Positions 28,112 to 39,900 of a stretch of 64,000 nucleotides of DNA are shown in pieces. The notes below the pieces were generated by a model. That model did no database searches. It worked only from the letters and a program-made list of their open reading frames with translations, and was not told where the DNA came from. Source of the DNA: Pyrocephalus nanus. Its lineage: Eukaryota; Chordata; Aves; Passeriformes; Tyrannidae. How positions within the stretch are numbered: the stretch's first letter is position 1; every line of letters begins with the position of its first letter. The stretch spans positions 66,741,741 through 66,805,740 of the forward strand of contig CM076259.1 of the NCBI GenBank assembly GCA_038380795.1. The letters are read 5' to 3'. A program made the translations under genes and the position numbers.

Positions 28112-28126
28112 CCAGTAGATGGCCAT
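28112..28126 (+). promoter_or_regulatory. Candidate CTCF binding site
   Basis: CCAGTAGATGGCCAT matches the consensus CCASYAGRKGGCRSY at the first 12 positions and departs from it only in the last three bases. The match is seen; binding is inferred. Confidence 0.45.
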
Positions 28127-29570
28127 CAAGTTCTGCTGAATGTGATCTGCACTGCATGAGACAAGGATTTTAACACCCTTCTAATGCAGAATTATTTTCC
28201 CATTCTACAAATGCTGCCGGTGACTTCCTAGGTGTTTTGCCTCTGTTCTACACAGACTGTGAATGGTCCTTGGCATGTGCAGTAACAGTTAAAAACCACG
28301 TTATGAGTCTTTTTATTCCGATCCCATGTTTTCTGAGCAATATGCAGAGCAGAGCTGCCCCAGAGAACTTCCTGGGGAGCATGGTGTGTTTATTAAAGAC
28401 TTGAACTGTGTTCAGTCTCGTGACACACCACCAACACACCACGCACAAGTCACGGCATGCCGGCAGCTCCCAATAAACTGTCTCCTCAAGTGCACTTGCT
28501 CTGTGGCCAATAAGCAGGGTTACCTTTGGCCACCAAAATACAAGCTTCCGGGTGCTGCTGGCATCCCAGTGAGCCAGTCAAAGGCTGGCTGACACAGCTG
28601 GTGTCAGCTGGTGACGTGCAGCAAGCTACACTTTGCTCTTTGCTGTACAAACCCAAACAATGACCCAATGTTGCATCTTCAACCTTGAGATTGCCACCTT
28701 TACTCTTCCTTGACCCCTCCACTATGAGCTCAGACTCGTTAGCTATGCATTCTTCCTGTCTCCAAAGACCTCCTGGAAAACACACTGACCCAGGGCCAAC
28801 AAGTAAAGACCAGTTTGTGTTCAGCATCCCTGCCACCTTACCACACATCTCTCCTTTACAGCATTCAGACTACATTATCTTCTTCCCCAGCTGGCCCCGC
28901 AGTTAATCAAGAGACTTGTGGCTGCACCTTAACAACAGCCCATGGCTGCTAAAAACAGATGCCATCTTCCCTTTGGGGTGACACCCACGCATGTTCTCTC
29001 CACTCTGGCTACCACGAGAAGAAAACTAGACTGGGCTCAGACCTGTGCAGCATCTGCTCAGCCTGGACGAGGGGCTCAGCAGGCCAGAACGTGTCCCACA
29101 AGGTGGACATAACATGAGTTGTGATCCTTTTGTGTTCCTAAGTCTCTGGGCTGCAAAGCAGGTGATTTGGTTAAGACGGCGTATCAGGACAAACCCACTC
29201 CAGCTGCTTTCCATGGTGTTGGCACAGGCACTTGTCTGAACTTGCAGCAAGCAGGTGCAGGGATCCACAATTACAAAAAGCCAGTTCTGCCAAAAAAACC
29301 TGAGAAGCTCTTAGTAGTTTAACTCCCTAAGTAGTATCACGTACCTGCACTGACACACAGGAGAGGATGGAAACCTGTGGCCAAGAGTCAGGGGAGTATC
29401 ATCACCCCTTTCAGTGGCAACCAGCTGTGATTACCAAAGCTTCCATGGAAATTTAGAACATGCACAAAAAAATCAAGAACATGGACACAAGCAAGCAACA
29501 CCAGGAACAACTGGAAAATCCACCTTTTGCTGCACAGAGAAACTACTTCCTGTGATACTTGAGTATTTAA

Positions 29571-29604
29571 AAAAAATAAACACATAAAAAATAAACACAT
29601 AAAC
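29571..29604. repeat. Tandem duplication AAATAAACACAT
   Basis: Two adjacent copies of an AAAAAATAAACACAT-like unit, giving two AATAAA hexamers on the + strand. A local slippage product with no other feature. Confidence 0.75.
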
Positions 29605-30568
29605 AAATAGTCTGAAAACAAAAACTGGGAGATATAACCATACTAAATGCTTAGGAGTCGACAACATGTTATGGCAATACAGGATAGAATCAAGAAGCAA
29701 ACACTCATATCCCACCCTCAGAAGATATTTACAGGTTTTATTTGGTTTTAAAGGGAAAAAAAGGTAAATATACAGTATTCAAATATACAAATAGTGTATA
29801 AATTTAGCAATGTGAATCTTTATGAGACATGCAAAGCTTCTGGGTCAACCTCTAAGTAGTAACTAAAAGTGCAGGCAAATTAAATAAAAGTGGAAAACCA
29901 GAATGTAACACGCCTGCATAATGAGCAGCTGAAGAAAATCTTTGGATTTTTAGCATTTGCTTGGCATTCAAAGGGAACCTGGGCTGCAGAAAGAAGCATT
30001 ATGGGTTTTGCCTGCTTAACATTTATAGAAACCAGAGCTGTTAAGTGACTAACTATAGGCATAAGAAAAGCTTTATGCATTATTTTTGAAAATCTTGGCC
30101 TTTGGATCCAGTCGTGAGATGGCACCCCCTGAGCACATTGAGCAGCATGTGAACACACATCCCTGGCAGCTGCTGATGCTCCTTTGGGTGAAGCTGTGTG
30201 GGTCCCAGAGCAGCTCCCCACCAAGAACAATGGGAAGCAGAGATGACCACAGTCCTAACACCTTTGCTTGGCTCCTCCTATTTCTGAATAGAGTGAACAC
30301 ATCCACAGCAGCACACCACTCACTCAGAGAGTTAATTTCACTTAAGACAAGTATCCTCTATCAGTGAAGACCTTAAGTTTCAGACACTAACAGACATGAA
30401 TGACACTGGATATGAATATGGATATTCTGTGCCTTTTTGAAAAGGGGCATTGAATCACATTTGCCAGATTCAAGCTCTCAATTACTTTCTTTTGTAGCAG
30501 CTTTTCACATAATGTAATTTAATTTTCTGATAGGTCATATAATGTTACCTTCTCAATCACGATATTGG

Positions 30569-30592
30569 TGAAAGTATCCTTGAAAGTATCCT
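30569..30592. repeat. Perfect 12-bp tandem duplication
   Basis: TGAAAGTATCCT occurs twice head to tail without mismatch. A small, apparently recent duplication. Confidence 0.85.
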
Positions 30593-32799
30593 TGTAAACA
30601 CCATACGTTTCTTTCGTGAAGAAATATGACATGGATTATTTTTCATCACAGTTTACAAAACTCCTTCTAGAAGTGAGATACCAATATCCTACTATATAAA
30701 AAATAGTAGCTTTTTCCTATAAAAGGCTTAAATATCAGTGTAATCTCCTGATAAGCATCTTCACTCAAATATTTACTTACTGCTTTTATTTTTAAATACA
30801 AAGTTTCTACTGTCTCCTGTCCAGGAACAGATGCACACGCATATGTACATATATATTTTTCGCCCTCTTTTATTCTTAGATTCTAATTAATGTTTCATGA
30901 AAGGAAAACAGCTGCCTTAGGAATTCTAGACATTAAAACATACCAAGCAGTATTTAAGGCGACCATAAAAGGAAAATATGTGCTACTCTTTTATAAGCAG
31001 TAGTTACTTCAATCACTGTACTTGAAGGTGATGTTATACTAGAAATTATACTTTTTGTCAAGAAAAAAGGAGGAATTTGTCAGCATACACAAACACCACA
31101 CACATTAAATGGGAAAATTACATAGATAAACAAGACGGAGATGAAAGATGATTTGGTTCAGAAAGTGCTTGAGCTGAAGATGGAGCAAAACTGTACTTGG
31201 AGCTGATGGAGAGATAGGTGTAAGAGCACATTAAGTTTGTCTTGTTATGCTCTGTCCTAGGTGTCCACTGCTGAGTGCTGCCAGAGGCAGCAGCATCCTG
31301 GTAAAGAAGATCCTCTGCTCCAGCTCCATATGGTCATTCCCATGCTCCCAACTGCCCTGGGCGGTTGGCAAACAAAACACCCTGCACATCTTTGACTGTG
31401 ACTTCATCTGCAGCATTTACTGTTGAGACCAGATAAAGGTACTCAAACTGTTGAGTTGCCTTGCAAAACCTGAGTGTGTCACAACATCGCTCTGGCTCAG
31501 GTGGAACTGGAAGCACAACTATACATGTAATAAACCTCTGGCAGAGGGAAAGAACTTTAGGGTCTACTAGGAAAAGCACTAATGTCAACCATGACACAAC
31601 TTACCAAAATTATTAATCATCTCTATTATCAGCCATAAGACATGGAATGAGACATTTGCTTCATCTTCCTGATCTGTATTAGTGCTCTGGGATCCAGAAA
31701 CAGTTTCCAGCTCCTAGAGCTGTGCTGTCCTGAGGTGTATCCCAGCTTCACACTGGGCCGAGACCCAAATACACACCAGATTTTCTCTTTCACACTGTTC
31801 TGTGCTGGGCTTCTAAAGAAAGGAAGCTGAGCCAGAAAGTATCTACAACATGCTCCAGCATGTCCCCCAGATGACTGAAAGTACTTCTGACAGAGAAAAA
31901 CCATAAATAAAATCTATGATGAACTCTGAAATGCCACCAAAAAGAAAAATACACCAAAAACTTTTGGTCTGTTTTACCCTTACTAACCAAGAAAATGTTA
32001 CCCTAGAAAGCTGTTGTGCAAAAAAGCAAAGGAATTACGTGTTTACTACCTTGCATGTAAGCACTGCCTACATTATAAAAATGTTTATTCCTGGTTTTGA
32101 GAAGGTTCATGGCTGTATGACAACTTGCACCACTACATCCAGCAGTAACCAAACAAGGGCAACAGCAATTCCCAGATCAGCCCTACTGAATTACTGAGGT
32201 GATGCTTAACAAAGATGAATTTCACATTTCTCCTATCACAGCAGGACATATAGAGCTTGTTTCTAGCTGCAAAAGTTTTTTGGTTTTGTTTTTTTTTTGT
32301 TCCTACCTGCAAAAGTCCTGTCAACATTTGACAGGAAGGCTATGATGTTTTACACATAGACAAAACCCTTTCAGTAATTTAGAACATAAATCTGTTTCAC
32401 TGCTCTCTGCATTTCCCTTGGTTTGGACAGACAAGACTCACATTAAGACACTTGTCCTTAGATTTTGTCATAGATCTTAAGGTGACAAACGACCACAGAT
32501 GTTTATGTATGTTTCAGAGGTATTTTTTCCTAACACTTGTGCCATACGGATGATGTACAACCGCAACATTGACCCTTCCAGCCCATCAGGATGGCTCAAC
32601 ATTAATACATGCTGAAGCCCACATTAACATGTCTTTTTGTAACATGCTGTATTACTGTGGAATAAAGAGTAATAGAAAAACTCATCTGGAAAGGGATGGA
32701 CCTATAAATTTTTTGCACAGCAGAGTTAGCTTCAGAGCTAGATCAGGTTGTTCGTAGTCTTGTCCTGATTAAGTCTGAAAACGTTCGAAGATGGGGAAA

Positions 32800-32885
32800 A
32801 AAAAGTATTCCTCTGGGCAAGGTATTCCAGTGCTCAGCCACATTCATGTTTGAAAGGGAGTTCCTAATGAACTCCAAATGTTTGC
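32800..32885 (-). mobile_element. Decayed CR1 LINE fragment
   Basis: CTCTGGGCAAGGTATTCCAG followed by TGCTCAGCCACATTCATG and GAGTTCCTAATG aligns by eye with the reverse complement of the CR1 3' UTR (the CTGGGCAGCC...CCAGTGC...TTCTTCCTAATGTC series also seen in the copy at 61.3 kb). It is strongly diverged, hence old. Boundaries are approximate. Confidence 0.6.
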
Positions 32886-35267
32886 TTTTTCTAAATAGTT
32901 CTTACAAAAAGTTTATACTCAAAAATACACATATCTACATATTGCAATGAAAGATAACTGAGTGACCATGAGCTAACATTACCCGAATTTATTTCCTAAA
33001 AAAACCCCGCATTAGCTTGCTTTGCTTTAGTCCAATGTTTTTCTGAACTGAAGTGAAAATTCATGAAAACAAGGGAACTTCAAGCAGTGAGAAAAACACA
33101 TCTTCACAATGAACTTGCAGGTGGAATAAAGTGTACCAGCATACGTCTGTTCCTTGGAACGGAAGACAAAGCACTGTAAATCCTCCAGAAAGCAGGAATA
33201 ATTCCCGAAATCCTGTATGCCAAACATGTTTGATGCATGCTAGTTCAGACCTGATCCTGGTCTAGCAGAGAAAGAGCATCCCCTTCTTTCAGAGCTAGCA
33301 GAACAGCAGTGATCATTCACAGAATCTCTAGCACCAGCCACCCTAACTCTCCTTCCAGACAGGCTGCCTCAATGCCAAGTCTGTTCTTTCTTTTTTGTCT
33401 CCTTCTAAACAGAGCATAAAATTGGGTAACCAAGCACCTACAACTCAGCTCTGAGAGCATAGGGCCCTGCTTTTTACCTGTCCTGTTTCTTTCTGATTCA
33501 TATTTTTTCTTCATGGTTTTCTGGCAACACATATGCAAACAAACCTTGGTAATACTGGTATTCTCAGCAGAAAATCGGTTGAGCCAAAATTTTCAGCATG
33601 GAAATGAGTATGTATATATATTAATGTCTTTTGTATTTGTTCTGGTTACTTGTAGAAAGAGCACAGACGCTCCACTTTCTAGTGCAGGACTCCTGCATGT
33701 TGTACCTTGCTCTCCAAATTTCACTTCTTCTCCGATCTCTGATTCTGACTTTTCATACACAGTAGTCAGTCCCAGCATCTGTACAATTATGACTCTTCAC
33801 CTATGCATCCACCTCCTCTTGTTGGTCAGATTGACAAATGTGGGACTGATCACCGCAGTGGTGTTTAAAAATTCCCTCTTCTGTATCCTTAGCTGACAAA
33901 ATTGTCACTAACATCTTGCCAAGTCAGTGATATTAAATGAGGACATTGCTTCCACTGGGACTGAAACTCGTATGAATGACCTTTACTTTCTTCCTATTCA
34001 GAAGGCTAATTATTGATAAGTTAAATATTTGATTACCCTGGATACCTATATGTAACGCAATTATGGGTGGTCATCTGTCATACTCCGTGTCATCAAGAAG
34101 ATTTTGTTAAGTACTAAATGGTTGACCCCACTGAAGCATACATTTTGGTGTTTATATATATGTAAAGACAACCTGCCACCCCCAACAGAATGTCATCTCA
34201 GAAAACCAATTTCTTATGCCCCACAGCCCCCTACAAGCTCCTGTGTGAGAGTATATATTGCTAAGAATTCATCTATTGCAGAGATAATGTAAGTTCCATA
34301 CTTACTTGATCTGACTAGGAAAAAGGGACTAAATCATTTTAATTCATTTGGGGACAAAAAAAGTTACTGAGCGCAAGATCAAACTTCAGGAATTTGGGTT
34401 TCTTTCTGTAAGACTACTTTCTAATCAACAAATTTTGAGATTTATAGCTTTGCTTCTTTTTTCCTTCCAGAGCACCCTCTCCTATTGAAAGGAATTTTTT
34501 TATAGAAGAACATAAGAAAAAGATCCTATAAATCAAAATTGTTACTATACCTCACAGGCCATACAGACTGTGCCACTAAGCATTTTCATTAACAATGAGG
34601 AATCCTGATGTATTTATGTTATATAAGAAGCCAGCTTTTCTATTCAATAAGCTAACTCATAGCTGGCTTTACAGTCATGCATGCCAATTAAGCATTTCTT
34701 TATTTAGATTACGAGATCCTTGCTACATCTTTTTGGCTGTTTTTTGTTTGCAAAGCAACATAAGTACAGTGAGGCCCCAATACATGAACAGAGTATTAAT
34801 ACCCTACTGCAGTATGAAGAAACCACACTACCTCTCCACATATCTGGGGTTTTCTACATCTATTTATAAGATAGTCTCACCTGAAGCAATGTTATGGGCT
34901 TCACCAGATGCAACTCCTCATACTCCTTTCCCAAGGACTGACATTTCTTATCTCTCTCCCTGTCCGTATTTTTCTCCCCTCTTCCCCCAGACTTGCTGCC
35001 AGTTCCCCAGCTGGGAACTGTCTCTCTAGAGAATCATAGGGGCAGGTTTTGTCACTCAGTAAGATATTTGCATAGGTAGAAATGTACATAGCTGCAGTTT
35101 CACTGTATTTGCTAGTATTTGAAACATTTCCAGTGGCTTGATCTGCACACTGGGATGCAGAGTGTCCTTGAAAGCTGTAGAAACCACTCTGGCACGAAGC
35201 TTCTGAGAGAGAAGTTCATGACTACCATCAGTGTGCTGGAAGAGTTACTTTGTCCTTTTTGCTGGCC

Positions 35268-35285
35268 GGTTAGATCGGTTAGATC
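35268..35285. repeat. 9-bp tandem duplication GGTTAGATC
   Basis: Two adjacent perfect copies of GGTTAGATC. No known function. Confidence 0.8.
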
Positions 35286-36187
35286 AAGTGGGCAACCATT
35301 CATTTTCTTTTCTCTATTATTAACAGTTCATCCAGGAAATACTCAATCTGCACTCTTTGTAACTGTGGGTAGTAAAGTTTTTCCACATGTAGTTAATTGT
35401 ACAACAGAGCCCTGATCTACTTTTCACTCACGCCAAAAAGACAAATTTCAACAATTCCTTGTTTATCATTACACCAGTTCAGAAGTCACAAAGGTATCCA
35501 GCTTGGATATCTTGTGAAGTCTGGCAAAGCTGTCATTATCTTCAGTGGAGTCAGACATACACCTTCCCAAGAGAAAGAGGAAACCAGGGTATTGCCATTT
35601 TCATGAACTGGTCCTCTTAACACTTTCTCACCAAGGTAGAACTGCATTTACAATCTCTCAAGTGTTTGTGAGCAAGGCAGGGTTTGATTAATAGCAAGAT
35701 TTCTTCTGTAAACAGACTGCACGTGGCCATAAGATATGTTTTGTACTAGGAAATCTAAAGAAATACATCTTTAACAGATCTGCTTGTCATAGAAATTGTT
35801 TCAGTTGCACTCAACAGTACGAAGCCTATTCTTCCTGATAAATACCCAATAACACTTTTTCAAAAGCATTATTAGGCTGGTAGCCAAGCAACTCTACTCC
35901 TCTGGACTTCACTGGGTCAAGGTGTTTGCATGGGCTTGCTCTCATGCTCCTTCACTTGAACAACTAGGTAGTTCTCATTGTGGCTATTTCTCGGTCAGGA
36001 AAAACTATAGACATCTTTAGGATGACAATATTCTTTAGAAAGGTGTAGTGGGTTTCTGTGGCTAGGTTTTGGCAGCAGGGGGGCTAAGGGGTGGCTTCTG
36101 TTAAAAGCTGCTGGAAACTTCCCCTGTCTGGTGGAGCCAACGCCAGCCGGCTCCAGGACAGACTTCCTGCCGCTGGCCAAGGCCAAG

Positions 36188-36231
36188 CCAATTAGAAGTG
36201 ATAGTAATGCCTCTGTGATAACATATTTAAG
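36188..36231 (+). promoter_or_regulatory. LTR promoter core (CCAAT and TATA-like boxes)
   Basis: CCAAT at 36188-36192 and TATTTAAG at 36224-36231 are 36 bp apart start to start, the usual U3 promoter spacing. They predict a start near 36255-36260 on the + strand. Activity is inferred only. Confidence 0.5.
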
Positions 36232-36354
36232 AACAGAAGGTATTGCACAGAAAGAATTCCAGCCAGGGAAGAACAGTGAGAACATGAACAACAATGCAGA
36301 CACCAAGGTCAGTGCAGAAGGAGGGGCAGGAGGTGCTCCAGGCACAGGAGCTGA

Positions 36355-36782
36355 GGCCCTGCAGCCCGTGGTGCAGACCAGGGTGGGGCAGCTGTGCCCC
36401 TGCAGCCCATGGGGGACCATCGGGGTGCAGAGACCCCCCTGCAGCCCATGGAGGAGCCCAGGCTGGAGCAGGTGGATATCTCAAGGAGGCTGTAACCCTA
36501 TGGGAAGCCCAAGATGGAGCAGGGTCCTGCCGGGGACCTGCAGCCTGTGGAGAGAGGAGTCCACACTGGAGCAGGTTTTTGCTGCATAGGATTTGTGACC
36601 TCTGTGGGGGACCCACGCCAGTACAGCTCATTCATGAAGGACTGCACCCCATGGAGGAGTGACCCACTAGATGGCAGTTTCATGAAGAACTGTTGCCTGT
36701 GGGATGGACTCACACTGGAGAGGGCTGTGAAGGACTGTCTCCCATGGAAGAGACCCCACAGGAGCAGGGGAAGGACTCCTCT
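36355..36782. repeat. Degenerate tandem array inside the LTR (about nine units)
   Basis: Units of about 37-60 bp share a pattern of CCCTGCAGCCCATGG, then GGAG or GGGA, CCCA, CACTGGAGCAGG. Copies begin near 36357, 36401, 36438, 36497, 36541, 36599, 36648, 36696 and 36740. The units are diverged and of unequal length, as in an old minisatellite carried by this LTR family. Confidence 0.75.
36664..36678 (+). promoter_or_regulatory. Candidate CTCF site, exact consensus match, inside the LTR
   Basis: CCACTAGATGGCAGT satisfies all 15 positions of CCASYAGRKGGCRSY. In the other tandem units the equivalent place reads approximately CACACTGGAGCAG, so the site seems to have arisen in this unit by local change. 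Binding is inferred. Confidence 0.55.
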
Positions 36783-36942
36783 CTCTGAGCAGCGGCAGAA
36801 AAAACAACTGACTGTAACCCCCATTCCCCATCCCCCTGCACTGCTGGGGGGGAGGAGGGAGAACATGGAAGGAAGGAGGGGAAGGGGGAAGGTGTTTTTA
36901 ATATTATTTTACTTCTCACTCTTTTGCTCTGATCCTGGTAGT

Positions 36943-36948
36943 AATAAA
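36943..36948 (+). terminator. LTR polyadenylation signal AATAAA
   Basis: AATAAA followed about 30-45 bp later by GTCTGTTTTGCCTGTGATGG, a GT-rich downstream element. It fits the R/U5 boundary of an LTR read on the + strand. Confidence 0.55.
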
Positions 36949-39900
36949 TTCAATTAATATCCCCACTTCAAGTCTGTTTTGCCTGTGATGGTGGATCAGT
37001 GACCTCTCCCAGCTCTTAACCCATGAATCCATTGTTGTTTTTTACTCTCTCCTCTGTCCAGTTGCAGAGAGGAGAGCGCGAGCAGCTGTAGTGAGCACCT
37101 GGCGTCCAGCCAGGGTCAACCCACTACAAAATGCAAGAACAAAATCCTGATGGCTTTTTGCCATCAAAATAAAGGGTCAAGATTTCACTCTATGAATGCT
37201 CTAACTTCGCTCAGGTAAAACTGGACCGAGGACTTAGTGTTATATATCAACTATAAGCGTATGTGAATTTATGGGAGGATTCAAATTGGGGGAGATTTAA
37301 AGGAAGTTGCCTCTTCAGGTTTTTTGAAACATAACAGAATGCATTCTCCCGACAAGAAATGTCTTCCCACTGGTTAAACGGTGTCTGTATCCCTTTGGTA
37401 TGCCAATTATTATTTGATGGAAATTATTCTGCTCTTTCCAACAGACACTGAATGTTCTGTTTAAAAACGCATAAAAACATAGTAAGTTGAACAAGCTTTG
37501 CAACTGTCAGATTTTTAACCTGGCCCTTCCCTAAACACTAGTAACAGGCAAAAAATTGCATATTTGTAGGCTTTATGAAATCAGTTTTATTTTGCTTCAT
37601 CCCATAAGAACTATTTAAATATTCAGAAACAATGCCATGCCGTGCTACTAAAGAAAGAGAATTCATAGTCATTGAGTATAGTCTTTATACGAACACCTTT
37701 TCATAGGGGGTTAAATAGCCACTCTTTTTCAGATTAGCACACTTTTCCCTTTGATTTGAAATTGCCTCAGGAAAAAGGAAGAAACTAAGTTTTCTCCTAT
37801 GCAGAAAAATCATCCTGTCACTAGTAGAATTTCTTGCAGACACCTTAGAAATGGAGATCAGATGTCCTTCATCCACATGATACTCCTTGTCCTATTTACT
37901 GCTAAAGAGTATTTTTAGGGCCTTGCTATCAATACTTGATGTATTTATTTTTTACACTACCATCACTATAATTTGTTTCACACTTGGAAGCACGCTCACA
38001 TTACAAAGGAAACCTTTCAAAGAAGCAAAGTGAATATGCTTAGCTGCTCTCTCTGAAGATGGCGTATCCCTATCCCTCCCAGCTGCGTCTCCTACAATGC
38101 TAAGAATCAAGTCATGATAATAACAGGCCACTCCATTCACCTTGCTAATTTATGCATGTTGCTTGTTAGCGCAGGTCAACACAACTGAGTGGCTAGAACA
38201 CAGTGCTCTGAATTTCAAGTATGTTAAGTGTGCAGTCAGGAGAACCATCTAGGACCCAGTGGTCCCCTGGTTTGCCACAGCTTTCCTGCATATATTAGCC
38301 CAAAGTGAGTTGTGCTGACCTAGGATCCAGTTCGTTCATCTCTGGAATTTCTATTGCTTCCCTGAAAACTTCAGTCTCTCAAATCTTGGCCAACAGGATG
38401 CTTGGCTTAATAACCTAAATTCACATCAGGACTTTTTAAATTCTACTTTTTAATTTTCCTTTTTGGAAAAAAGAAAATCTAAAAAATCTTCCACAGCCAC
38501 ATCTGGATATTTTCCTTTTTCTAATCTGTTAAAATCTCTGCCTGTTTACTATATGACATCTTACAGACATTATCAGTCTCCAAATAAAGTATCCACTAGT
38601 ATTGCCAATATAGCAATTAAGAACAACCAGTGTGCTTACACTTGAGCTTTTACCGGAGAAATTAGAGTGTGTTAGAATCTTGCAAAACTCAACCCTGCAC
38701 ATATGTTGTTTTGCTTTGTTTTGCTAAATGGGATGGAACATACCAGAACTCTAAAGATCAAAACACACCCATAATTTCCTAGAAAATTTAGAGCCTTTGC
38801 ATGCAGTAAAAATGGATAATTATCAAAGCATTTTACTGTCGCAATTATTCATTTGGAAGAGGCACAAAAGCCCCCCCAGCCAAATCCAAATCTCCCAGCA
38901 CAACAGAATGATATCGCTGTAACTTCAGTAAATAAGAGAAAAAGAGATAACAGGGAGACATCAGAGTGGCATTCAGCACAGAGTCAGATGAGAAAACCAC
39001 ATAAAGTCACTTGCCATAGCAAGTGACAGCCTGGATAAGACAAGCTAGACATCTCACCCTGGAAATGGGGTCCCATACCCCATGCACCCTGTGGAGCCAG
39101 CCAGCACTTTGGGCAGGTGATCCTGATGACACTGCCTTGGACACCTTGCTCGTTCACCTTGTGACACCCACTCAGAGATGAAGAAACACATTTCAGGGAG
39201 CAAGAGAGAGCAGGGCTCTTCTTTGCCACCATAGTTATAATTTCTTTGCCGTTACACACTGTAGTCTTATACAGGAGGGATGGAGTGAGGAGGACTGTCG
39301 TTGCAGACCGAAGTAGAGTTTGACACAAGACCACAACTTTGACATACAACTTGATGTGCCCTTATGAATTTTTTTCAGGAATATTGTTGTTGGGAAGCCA
39401 TTCATTTCAATTATACCCCTGACTCCTCTTTCAAAACTCCCATTTCCAAGACCACCTCTTCCCCCTCTGCCTGGGTAAGTGGAGGTCTGTTCTGAGTTCA
39501 TATTAGCTGTAACAGTAGCCAAAAAACCCACTTCTCATTTATGTCTCCTGTTTGGCCACTCAAATGCAACACAGTTTGTTACACATATGTGGGTAGAGAA
39601 GTCTTTAATACTGATAGAATCGATATTTTAATAATGTTAATTAAGTGTGATGTAGAAGCATCTTGTGGCCTGATTAAGTCCCTCTCCTACCATACAGGAA
39701 GTAGGTGGAGGATGTGGACAGGGATACCCACCCCACCATTCGCCCTGCAGCAGGCACAGAATAAAGCTGTAGCACTTCTGCCAACGTATTTGCCCAAGGT
39801 AGCGTTAAACAGCTGTGTTCCCTGGCCAGTTATTTCTTGCTCTTATTAGGGTCTTTCCTATAAAAGCAAGATGTCTGAATTTCAATGTGTTTTATGTCCA

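Larger units (their letters stand above)
24405..36043 (-). other. KLF12: KLF12 upstream intron, proximal part
   Basis: This begins at the acceptor next to 24404 and continues to the LTR insertion. It contains one CR1 scrap (about 32800-32885), short tandem repeats and a CTCF-like site at 28112. I searched for the neighbouring KLF12 exon (the acidic stretch followed by the VRGNRMNNQK-type end) and did not see it. A 149-codon frame at 26521-26970 is discussed as a finding. The remainder shows nothing I can name. Confidence 0.85.
36044..37128 (+). mobile_element. Solo LTR of an avian endogenous retrovirus family (1085 bp)
   Basis: The element starts TGTAGTGGGTT and ends AACCCACTACA, an 11-bp terminal inverted repeat of the TG...CA type. 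The flanks AAAGG (left) and AAATG (right) may be a 5-bp target duplication with one change. I recognise the family from other neoavian genomes, from memory only. Orientation is inferred from a CCAAT box (36188-36192), a TATA-like TATTTAAG (36224-36231), and AATAAA (36943-36948) followed by a GT-rich stretch, which predicts a long R region. GC content is well above its surroundings. No gag, pol or env and no second LTR are present, so it is a solo LTR and lies antisense to KLF12. The several overlapping open frames inside come from its GC-rich tandem repeats and are not taken as genes. Confidence 0.88.

Noticed and set aside
28486..28848. 120-codon minus-strand open frame
   Set aside because: No domain recognised and no splice or promoter support.
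32770..32790. GTTCGAAGA as a tRNA B-box
   Set aside because: No A-box, no cloverleaf arms and no terminator nearby.
34595..35029. 144-codon + strand open frame
   Set aside because: AT-rich composition, irregular residue use and no known domain; consistent with chance.
36843..36893. G-quadruplex candidate in the LTR
   Set aside because: G-runs are present but one loop would be about 18 bases, so it does not meet the usual rule; better called a purine tract.
36131..36957. Open frames of 122-152 codons inside the LTR
   Set aside because: They run through the GC-rich tandem array, exist on both strands and show no retroviral domain, so they are by-products of the repeat.
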